NCBI GenBank assembly: GCA_903994365.1 | Contig: CAJEXL010000016.1 | Coordinates: forward strand, 1-41,713 | Direction of reading: 5' to 3' | Length of the DNA stretch: 41,713 nt | DNA from: an uncultured Chlorobiaceae bacterium | GTDB lineage: Bacteria > Bacteroidota > Chlorobiia > Chlorobiales > Chlorobiaceae | Part shown: piece by piece, positions 35,671 to 41,713 of the stretch | Layout: the number at the start of each line of letters is the position of its first letter | How positions within the stretch are numbered: position 1 is the stretch's first letter | Notes under the pieces: generated by a model | What the model saw: only the letters and a program-made list of their open reading frames with translations | What the model was told of the DNA's origin: nothing | Database searches by the model: none | Translations under genes and position numbers: made by a program

Positions 35671-36777
35671 CTACTGATAATCAGGGTTAAGGATAACTGT
35701 TTGAGGAGCCTCCCATACCTTGACTTTACGAGTGCCCCAACGCTCAGGAAACGCCTCTTTTGCCTTCATGATTGTCGCATTTCTTTGCTTGAAAATAGCC
35801 TCTGCATCATGGTACCGCACTTGCGCTGGTGTAACGTAATCCAAACCGGAATGCAGGTGTGTATGGTTATACCAGTCCACAAATACCGCCATCCACTCTC
35901 TGGCATCTTCGATCGTTTCAAATGAACGGGGATAACTCCCTTTGTATTTCATCGTCTTAAACCATGACTCAATATACGGGTTATCATTGCTGGTACGAGG
36001 ACGGCTATGAGACACGTTTATGCTCAGTTGTTGAAACAATGCCATCAGGGTTAACCCTCTCATAGGATGACCATTATCAGCATGAATTGCGGTTCCTACA
36101 GCCTGATGTTTGAGCACTGTTGCCGCAAAAAGGGCTTTACTGTAGTCGACGCTTTCTGTCTCATGAATTGCCCATCCAACAATGGAGCGATCATAAATAT
36201 CAAGAATAACGTAAGCATAATAAAATAGACCTTTTACTACTCGCGGCATCCATGTAATATCCCAGCACCATACCTCATTTGAGCTATTGGCGATGCGCTC
36301 AGGTGGCTTTGAATGATACTTCCTAACGTTTGTCTTACTGCGATGATGCACTTGATTGGCTTCTCTTAATACGCGATAAATCGTGCTTACCGATGCCAGA
36401 TAATACCCTTCATTCAAGAGTTTTGCGACAATTTCATAAGGATTCTTATCCCGATATGTAACACTATTACAGGTCATAAGAATCTCTTTGCGTTGTTCAT
36501 TATCCAGTTTCCGAACCACTCGTTTTGGTGCACCTTGCCGCCGGTCTTTCAGCCCAATACCTTTCCATCGTTGTAACGTCCGAAACGATATACCTATCAA
36601 CTGACACGCTTTTGCATACCTGGCACCATTGCTATGCGCTTCTTCGATCAGCGGTATTAACAGAGCCTTATCTTTTTCGGCAATCTGTCGTCCTCGTGCT
36701 CCATCATAACATCCTCGAGCTTTTTTTTTAAAATCAATAATACGGCTGCTTCCGCTAACGCCTTCTCTTTGCGACAC
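35671..36777 (-). CDS. IS3-family OrfB transposase
   Basis: The frame entered by -1 slippage at the A9 tract reads IDFKKKARGCYDGARGRQIAEKDKALL, then an HTH-like block (YAKACQLIGISFRTLQRWK), then the DDE integrase core: VWCWDITWMPRV (D), AIHADNGHPMRG (D) and SNDNPYIESWFKTMKY (E), followed by FVDWYNHTHLHSGL. The core is intact, so the element may be active. The outermost start at 36777 is probably not used alone; the OrfAB fusion is the likely product. Confidence 0.85.
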   Translation of the reverse strand: MSQREGVSGSSRIIDFKKKARGCYDGARGRQIAEKDKALLIPLIEEAHSNGARYAKACQLIGISFRTLQRWKGIGLKDRRQGAPKRVVRKLDNEQRKEILMTCNSVTYRDKNPYEIVAKLLNEGYYLASVSTIYRVLREANQVHHRSKTNVRKYHSKPPERIANSSNEVWCWDITWMPRVVKGLFYYAYVILDIYDRSIVGWAIHETESVDYSKALFAATVLKHQAVGTAIHADNGHPMRGLTLMALFQQLSINVSHSRPRTSNDNPYIESWFKTMKYKGSYPRSFETIEDAREWMAVFVDWYNHTHLHSGLDYVTPAQVRYHDAEAIFKQRNATIMKAKEAFPERWGTRKVKVWEAPQTVILNPDYQ

Positions 36778-37166
36778 AACTCTTTTTCTAGCTGTATCAC
36801 TCTTTTTTTCAATGCTTTAACTTCTTGAGTTTTCGAATCCTGTTTTTGACTCATCATCTCGCGTAGCTCCTGATCCCAGAGAGTTAAATGTTCTGAATGC
36901 AAGCCCCTTTCCCGTAAAAACGTCCCTTTTTCCGCTTCCGATATGCTGGCGGCTTCTTTAATCAGAAGATACTTTTCTTGCGCATTAATGAAACGAGGGC
37001 TTGTTTCTTCGATGAGCAACTGACTGCCTGAAGCCTGCTTGACCCAGTTCCGAATCGTTTGATCGTTAAGACCCATTTCCTCACTCACCTTGGTAATGCT
37101 TTCGTTATTTGGGGGTAAAACCCGTCTTAAAATGCTTACCTTTATTGATCTCGAATAGCCCATCAT
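36657..37166 (-). CDS. IS3-family OrfA (HTH protein)
   Basis: The 169-residue protein has an N-terminal helix-turn-helix (SITKVSEEMGLNDQTIRNWVKQ, about residues 22-43) and a C-terminal leucine-zipper-like coiled coil (EVKALKKRVIQLEKELCRKEKAL). It binds the element's ends. Toward its 3' end it runs over a tract of nine A (36721-36729 as T9 on the plus strand) where ribosomes can slip by -1 into OrfB, making the OrfAB transposase. Without slippage it ends with PKKIRLC. Confidence 0.85.
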   Translation of the reverse strand: MMGYSRSIKVSILRRVLPPNNESITKVSEEMGLNDQTIRNWVKQASGSQLLIEETSPRFINAQEKYLLIKEAASISEAEKGTFLRERGLHSEHLTLWDQELREMMSQKQDSKTQEVKALKKRVIQLEKELCRKEKALAEAAVLLILKKKLEDVMMEHEDDRLPKKIRLC

Positions 37167-38023
37167 GTCTCCTTGGTTGAGGCGACATCTATATTAACAC
37201 ATAGGGAATCCGTTTTCTTGGGCTGGAAAAGAAGACAAGATTTTATCAGGCATCGACCTCCGAACTCTACGGGCTGGTGCAGGAGATTCCCCAGCGGGAG
37301 ACAACACCCTTTTACCCCCGCAGTCCCTATGCGGCAGCCAAGCTCTACGCCTACTGGATTACGGTCAACTATCGTGAGGCTTATGGCATGTACGCCTGTA
37401 ATGGTATCCTCTTTAACCACGAATCACCGCGACGCGGCGAAACGTTTGTGACCCGTAAAATCACACGAAGCCTTGCCAACATATCGCAGGGGCTTGAAGA
37501 GTGCCTCTATATCGGCAACATGAATGCGCTCCGCGACTGGGGTCATGCCAAAGATTACGTTCGTATGCAGTGGATGATGCTCCAGCAGGAGGAGCCGAAA
37601 GACTACGTTATTGCCACCGGTGTTCAGTACTCGGTGCGTCAGTTCATTGAAAAATCAGCCCAACAACTCGGCATAACCATTCGCTGGGAAGGCGCTGCTC
37701 TTCATGAAGTTGGCATTATTGACGCTATTACCACTCCCCAATCTTACCCATCGCTGAGCACAGGGCAAATTATCGTTCGGATTGATCCGAGATACTTCCG
37801 TCCCGCAGAAGTAGAGACCCTGCTTGGTGACCCCTCCAAAGCAAAATCCGACCTCGGTTGGGTACCTGAAATAACCCTCGACGAAATGGTTGCCGAAATG
37901 GTAACCCACGACCTTGACCTCGCCAAACAGCACGCCCTCCTCAAAGCCAATGGCTACAACGTTGATGTGAGTAAAGAGTAGTCTTCGCCACTCCATAACT
38001 CTTCCGCATTCCGCATAACATCT

Positions 38024-38055
38024 CCCGGGAACGCCGAGCTCCAGCTCGGCAGAAA
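38024..38055. repeat. REP-like palindromic repeat, copy 1
   Basis: A perfect hairpin GCCGAGCT-CC-AGCTCGGC (38033-38050) lies inside a 32-bp unit repeated without change at 41673-41704. It sits in the 281-bp gap between gmd and the first nuclease-like gene and could stop transcription or bind a protein; no T run follows. Confidence 0.8.
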
Positions 38056-38154
38056 GAGAGACGAATATTCGGTGAGTATTCCGGTCACTGAGCAGGGCGC
38101 CAGCCCGTATCGAAGTGGCCCAGCCTGTTCATGAACATTGATGTGTCTGTCTCA

Positions 38155-38262
38155 TTTTCTGTCAAAAAGATTTATATTTCGTGGTGTAGTAAAAAAAGTG
38201 TGGAGAGGAGTCGGTGTCTTAACGTACCGATGCCTCTGATGGGCTAATGAGTTACAACGAGG
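38155..38262 (+). promoter_or_regulatory. Conserved 5' leader of the first AAA/PD-(D/E)XK gene
   Basis: About 110 bp upstream of the gene closely match the stretch upstream of the second copy (39955-40062), although untranslated. Shared parts include CTGTCAAAAAG, GGTGTAGTAAAAAA, GTGTGGAG and a small stem TCGGT/ACCGA around GTCTTAACGT. Conservation of a non-coding leader suggests a promoter or RNA control element, but it may simply have been duplicated with the gene. Confidence 0.45.
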
Positions 38263-39786
38263 TTGACGATGAAAAAGCTGCCAGTAGGCATACAGACCTT
38301 CAGTAAAATCATTGAAGGTGATTATCTCTATATCGATAAAACAGAGATTGCCCGCAGTCTGATTGAGAGCTATCAATACGTCTTTCTGTCGCGCCCCCGC
38401 CGATTCGGCAAAAGCCTGTTTCTCGACACGCTGCACAGTATTTTTGAGGGAAATCGGGAGCTGTTCCGGGGGCTGCTGATTGAGGATCAGTGGAACTGGG
38501 AGGTAACGTATCCAGTCATCAAGATCAGTTTTAGTGGCGGGATTGACAGTCGGGAAACTCTTCGCAAAAATCTATTCTATATCCTGAATGACAATCAGGA
38601 GCGGCTTGATATTACTTGTGTGGAGAAAGAGGATCCCAACCAGTGTTTTGCGGAACTCATCAAGAAGGCCTTTCAAAAGTATAACCAGAAGGTGGTCATC
38701 CTGATTGATGAGTACGACAAGCCGATTCTCGACAATATTGAAAATATTCCCGAAGCTCTCCTCATTCGGGATGGTATGCGTGACTTTTATACCAAAATCA
38801 AGGAGAACGACCGTTATCTGCGCTTCGCCTTCCTCACCGGAGTGAGCAAATTCTCCAAAGTGTCGCTCTTCAGCGGCCTGAACAATCTTGAAGATATCAG
38901 CCTGAACCCTGATTATGGCAATATCTGTGGTTACACCCAGCTTGACCTTGACACCACGTTTGCCCCTTATCTCGAAGGGGTGGATATGGAGCAGGTCAAA
39001 CGCTGGTACAACGGGTATAACTTTTTGGGTGACAAGGTGTATAATCCTTATGATATTCTGCTCTTTATCAAGAACCATCGTATGTTCAAGAACTATTGGT
39101 TCGAGACAGGAACGCCAAAATTTCTCATGGAGCTGATTAAAAAGAACCAATATTTTATTCCGGAATTTAATGGAATGGAAACTGATGAGTCACTTCTCAA
39201 CAGCTTTGACCTTGAAAATCTTGATCTGGAGACCATTCTGTTTCAGACCGGCTATTTGACCATAAAGCGTTCTTTGCCGTTGGGTATGGGAGTTGGCTAC
39301 GAGTTGGGATTTCCTAACATGGAGGTGCAAACCAGTTTTAACAATTATATTTTCCGCTCGATGACCAGCGGCACACAAAAAGAGTCTATCCGCCGTGAGC
39401 TGCTTGCTATCATGAACACTGGAGATGTTGGAGCTCTTGAAGCTGTTATCAAGCGCCTTTTTGCAAGCATCGCCTACAATAATTTCACCAACAATGATAT
39501 CGAGCGTTACGAGGGCTTTTACGCCAGCGTGCTTTATGCTTTTTTTGCCAGTATCGGGGTGGACATCATCGCCGAGGATGTGAGCAGCAAAGGGAGAATT
39601 GACCTGACGCTGAAGGCAGGGGTGAGAACCTTTCTCTTTGAATTCAAGGTGACCGACGGGGAGCCACTTGAGCAGATCAGGAAGATGAAATATTACGAGA
39701 AATATGCAGGTGAACGTTATTTGATTGGCATCGTTTTTGACCCGAAAGCGAGAAATGTCAGCAGGTTTGAGGTTGAGAGGGTGTAA
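38263..39786 (+). CDS. AAA-ATPase-like / PD-(D/E)XK nuclease family protein, copy 1
   Basis: The N-terminal AAA-ATPase-like domain has IDKTEIARSLI and the Walker A-like FLSRPRRFGKSLFLDTL (about residues 42-57), then VVILIDEYDKPI (Walker B). The C-terminal PD-(D/E)XK domain has GRIDLTLKAGVRTFLFEFKV, giving Asp and the ExK pair (near residues 450-470). The family is widespread and often multi-copy; its biological role is not established, with defence or mobile-element links suggested. TTG 38263 or ATG 38269 (MKKLPVGIQTF) may be the start; ATG is preferred. The gene is 507 codons, the same length as its tandem neighbour. Confidence 0.85.
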   Translation: MTMKKLPVGIQTFSKIIEGDYLYIDKTEIARSLIESYQYVFLSRPRRFGKSLFLDTLHSIFEGNRELFRGLLIEDQWNWEVTYPVIKISFSGGIDSRETLRKNLFYILNDNQERLDITCVEKEDPNQCFAELIKKAFQKYNQKVVILIDEYDKPILDNIENIPEALLIRDGMRDFYTKIKENDRYLRFAFLTGVSKFSKVSLFSGLNNLEDISLNPDYGNICGYTQLDLDTTFAPYLEGVDMEQVKRWYNGYNFLGDKVYNPYDILLFIKNHRMFKNYWFETGTPKFLMELIKKNQYFIPEFNGMETDESLLNSFDLENLDLETILFQTGYLTIKRSLPLGMGVGYELGFPNMEVQTSFNNYIFRSMTSGTQKESIRRELLAIMNTGDVGALEAVIKRLFASIAYNNFTNNDIERYEGFYASVLYAFFASIGVDIIAEDVSSKGRIDLTLKAGVRTFLFEFKVTDGEPLEQIRKMKYYEKYAGERYLIGIVFDPKARNVSRFEVERV

Positions 39787-39913
39787 GAACGCTCAGGAGT
39801 ACGGTTACTTCCGCCTCCGCATAAAATCCTGCCTGACAATTCTCCCTTCCGGGGCGTATTATATCTCGCCCCTTCACATTCCCAACAGTTCACCTTATTT
39901 CACCCGTATCCGG

Positions 39914-39928
39914 GCGCTCGGCGTTCCC
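39914..39928 (-). repeat. Partial inverted copy of the REP-like repeat
   Basis: Read on the minus strand, this stretch contains GGGAACGCCGAGC, the left arm of the repeats at 38024 and 41673. The right arm is altered, so the hairpin is incomplete. It lies in the 276-bp gap between the two nuclease-like genes. Confidence 0.5.
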
Positions 39929-39954
39929 AGGGGTGGGCTCTGCCAAGGAAAATG

Positions 39955-40062
39955 TTTTTCTGTCAAAAAGTTTTATATTTCGGGGTGTAGTAAAAAAGTG
40001 TGGAGTTGTGTCGGTGTCTTAACGTACCGATGCCTGCGATCGGCTAACGAGTTACAACGAGA
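39955..40062 (+). promoter_or_regulatory. Conserved 5' leader of the second AAA/PD-(D/E)XK gene
   Basis: This is the counterpart of the leader at 38155. The stem-forming TCGGTGTCTTAACGTACCGA is kept exactly, while bases around it differ (for example GAGAGGAG against GAGTTGTG). Retention of the stem within a drifting leader is the only hint of function. Confidence 0.45.
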
Positions 40063-41586
40063 TTGACGATGAAAAAGCTGCCAGTAGGAATACAGACCTT
40101 CAGCGAGATCATAAACGAGGATTACCTGTATATCGACAAAACGGGGATAGCCTGGAGCCTGATTGACAACTTTAAATACGTCTTTCTGTCGCGGCCCCGG
40201 CGATTCGGGAAGAGCCTGTTTCTCGACACGCTGCACAATATTTTTGAGGGCAATCGGGAGCTGTTCCGGGGGCTGTTGATTGAGGAGCAGTGGAACTGGG
40301 AGGTGAAACATCCGGTCATCAAAATTAGTTTTGGTGGAGGAATACGCAGTCCGGAAATTCTTCGTAAAAAACTTTTCTATATCCTGAATGGCAATCAGAA
40401 ACGGCTTGATATTCGCTGCGACGAGAAAGAGGATCCCAGCCAGTGTTTCGCAGAATTACTCGAGAAAGCTTATGAGAAATATCACCAGAAAGTGGTCATC
40501 CTGATTGATGAGTATGACAAGCCGATTCTGGATAATATTGAGAACATCCCCGAGGCTCTTCTTATCCGCGATGGATTGCGTGAATTTTACACAACCATCA
40601 AGGATAACGACCGGTATCTGCGCTTTGCGTTTCTTACCGGTGTGAGCAAATTCTCCAAAGTGTCGCTCTTCAGCGGCCTGAACAATCTTGAAGATATCAG
40701 CCTGAACCCTGATTATGGCAATATCTGTGGTTACACCCAGCTTGACCTTGACACTACGTTTGTCCCTTATCTGGAAGGGGTGGATATGGAGCAGGTCAAA
40801 AGGTGGTACAACGGGTATAACTTTTTGGGTGACAGTGTTTATAACCCTTTTGATATCCTGCTCTTTATCAGGAACCAGCGGATGTTCCAAAACTATTGGT
40901 TCGAGACTGGAACGCCAGGATTTCTGATTAAACTCATCAAAAAGAACAACTATTTCATCCCGAAATTTATTGGATTACACGTTAATAAGTCTCTTGTCAA
41001 CAGCTTTGACCTTGAACATCTCAATCTGGAGACCATTCTGTTTCAGACGGGCTACTTGACCATCAAGCGCCTGATTCCTTTGGATATGGGATTTGGCTAT
41101 GAGTTGGGATTTCCCAACATGGAGGTTCAGATGAGTTTTAACGACTATATCCTGCAATCGATGACCACTGTTTCGGAAAATGAGCCGATCCGCCTTGAAC
41201 TGCTTGCTTGCATGAACACCGGAAATGTTGGAGCTCTTGAAGTTGTTATCAAGCGCCTTTTTGCCAGCATCGCCTACAATAATTACACCAACAATGATAT
41301 TGAGCGTTACGAAGGCTTTTACGCTAGCGTGCTCTATGCCTGTTTTGCCAGTATCGGGGTGGACATCATCGCTGAGGATGTGAGCAACAAGGGGAGAATT
41401 GACCTGACCATAAAGGCCGGGGGGAGAACCTTTCTCTTTGAATTCAAGGTGACCGATGGGGAGCCGCTTGAGCAGATCAGGAAGATGAAATATCACGAGA
41501 AGTATGCCGGTGAACGCTATCTGATTGGCATCGTCTTTGACCCCAAGGCAAGGAATGTCAGCAGGTTTGAGTGGGAGAAGTTGTGA
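40063..41586 (+). CDS. AAA-ATPase-like / PD-(D/E)XK nuclease family protein, copy 2
   Basis: The protein aligns end to end without gaps with the one at 38263: YLYIDKTGIAWSLIDNFKYVF, the same RPRRFGKSLF Walker A-like motif, VVILIDEYDKPI, and the C-terminal GRIDLTIKAGGRTFLFEFKV with Asp and ExK intact. Differences concentrate in residues 60-140 and 270-390, while the middle is identical. Both copies appear functional, with no lesion. The spacing between equivalent bases is exactly 1800 bp, so the two arose by tandem duplication including the leader. Start as for copy 1 (TTG 40063 or, more likely, ATG 40069). Confidence 0.85.
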   Translation: MTMKKLPVGIQTFSEIINEDYLYIDKTGIAWSLIDNFKYVFLSRPRRFGKSLFLDTLHNIFEGNRELFRGLLIEEQWNWEVKHPVIKISFGGGIRSPEILRKKLFYILNGNQKRLDIRCDEKEDPSQCFAELLEKAYEKYHQKVVILIDEYDKPILDNIENIPEALLIRDGLREFYTTIKDNDRYLRFAFLTGVSKFSKVSLFSGLNNLEDISLNPDYGNICGYTQLDLDTTFVPYLEGVDMEQVKRWYNGYNFLGDSVYNPFDILLFIRNQRMFQNYWFETGTPGFLIKLIKKNNYFIPKFIGLHVNKSLVNSFDLEHLNLETILFQTGYLTIKRLIPLDMGFGYELGFPNMEVQMSFNDYILQSMTTVSENEPIRLELLACMNTGNVGALEVVIKRLFASIAYNNYTNNDIERYEGFYASVLYACFASIGVDIIAEDVSNKGRIDLTIKAGGRTFLFEFKVTDGEPLEQIRKMKYHEKYAGERYLIGIVFDPKARNVSRFEWEKL

Positions 41587-41672
41587 AGAAAGTTGTCAGT
41601 AATCAGTAATCAGGGGTTTGTGGATATGCTGCAACTGTGAGGTTTTTCATAAAATCTGCCAGCCCGTATATC

Positions 41673-41704
41673 CCCGGGAACGCCGAGCTCCAGCTCGGCA
41701 GAAA
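41673..41704. repeat. REP-like palindromic repeat, copy 2
   Basis: The 32-bp unit is identical to the one at 38024, with the hairpin GCCGAGCT-CC-AGCTCGGC at 41682-41699. The two copies bracket the tandem nuclease-like genes in the same orientation. It may also serve as a transcription stop after the second gene. Confidence 0.8.
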
Positions 41705-41713
41705 AAGAGAAGA

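Larger units (their letters stand above)
35630..37206 (-). mobile_element. IS3-family insertion sequence in gmd
   Basis: The sequence AATCCG occurs on both sides (35624-35629 and 37207-37212), giving a 5-6 bp target duplication. The ends are imperfect inverted repeats sharing ATGTCGC and TRTGT-like outer bases. orfA and orfB overlap on the minus strand in the standard IS3 arrangement. Exact outer ends are uncertain by one or two bases. Confidence 0.85.
35280..37981 (+). pseudogene. gmd: GDP-mannose 4,6-dehydratase interrupted by an IS3-family element
   Basis: The 5' part (35280-35629) has [23 protein letters not shown] and [16 protein letters not shown]; the 3' part resumes at 37213 with [26 protein letters not shown], then [15 protein letters not shown] (YxxxK). 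Removing 35630-37212 rejoins codon ATC CGT in frame, giving 372 residues, a normal Gmd length, with no other lesion visible. The insertion separates the cofactor half from the catalytic Tyr/Lys, so neither fragment should work. Gmd makes GDP-4-keto-6-deoxymannose for Fcl and perosamine synthases. The disruption seems recent because both halves are otherwise clean. Confidence 0.9.

Noticed and set aside
38572..39150. 192-residue minus-strand frame, with a matching one at 40456-40890
   Set aside because: Both are exact antisense of the nuclease-like genes, and their likeness follows from the duplication, so they are not independent evidence for a gene.
1..41713. CRISPR arrays, tRNA and rRNA genes
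   Set aside because: No regularly spaced short repeats and no tRNA or rRNA-like segments were seen by eye on either strand; small RNAs cannot be excluded without a covariance search.

Overview
This window reads as a surface-polysaccharide (O-antigen or capsule type) biosynthesis locus of a Gram-negative bacterium. The organism is inferred, not proven. Overlapping operon-like sugar genes, several insertion sequences and a tandem pair of AAA-ATPase-like/PD-(D/E)XK proteins, a family often expanded in green sulfur bacteria (Chlorobi) and Bacteroidetes, make a Chlorobium/Pelodictyon-like host a reasonable guess. Nearly all real genes are on the plus strand. Base composition is patchy: very AT-rich blocks (about 1-1770, 5100-6500, 8400-9930, 13800-16000, 24830-29270) alternate with more GC-balanced ones, as expected for a mosaic built by transfer.

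Layout. 1-990: a transposase-less element with inverted ends and an 8-bp target duplication, next to a frameshifted gene of unknown family. 1001-5096: methyltransferase, GT2, cupin, methyltransferase and PLP sugar aminotransferase. 5349-15614: glycosyltransferases, a DUF268 protein, an FkbM methyltransferase, a Wzy-like polymerase, a GT11 fucosyltransferase-like enzyme, an AsnB-type amidotransferase, GT2 and CgeB-like transferases and a methyltransferase. 15665-18218: two related methyltransferase genes; the first is cut by an IS5-family element, and the second is split by a run of twelve C. 18233-20889: GT2, a frameshifted remnant and a GT4. 20882-24810: a decayed copy of the fnlA-fnlB gene pair carrying two different IS630-family insertions. 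24864-29273: an AT-rich four-gene cassette (radical SAM, flippase-like membrane protein, polytopic membrane protein, GT2). 29266-34226: intact fnlA-fnlB-fnlC-wbuB-wbuC for UDP-L-FucNAc synthesis and transfer. 34318-37981: fcl and a gmd cut by an IS3-family element. 38024-41704: REP-like hairpins around two near-identical 507-codon genes spaced exactly 1800 bp apart.

How the genes work together. FnlA, FnlB and FnlC would convert UDP-GlcNAc to UDP-L-FucNAc, and WbuB would transfer it. Gmd plus Fcl would make GDP-L-fucose for the GT11 enzyme. The DegT-family aminotransferase resembles GDP-perosamine synthases and might draw on the same Gmd product. The many GT2/GT4/CgeB transferases and methyltransferases would build and decorate the repeat unit, and the Wzy-like protein would polymerise it. 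No clear Wzx flippase or ABC exporter is visible.

The main signals for a second look are: the four-gene cassette lying between a dead and a live copy of fnlA-fnlB; the C12 tract that separates a methyltransferase from an out-of-frame zinc-ribbon-like tail; the precise IS3 insertion in gmd; the mini-element at the left edge; and the tandem nuclease genes with a conserved leader and a 113-bp identical patch. No tRNA, rRNA or CRISPR array was seen.
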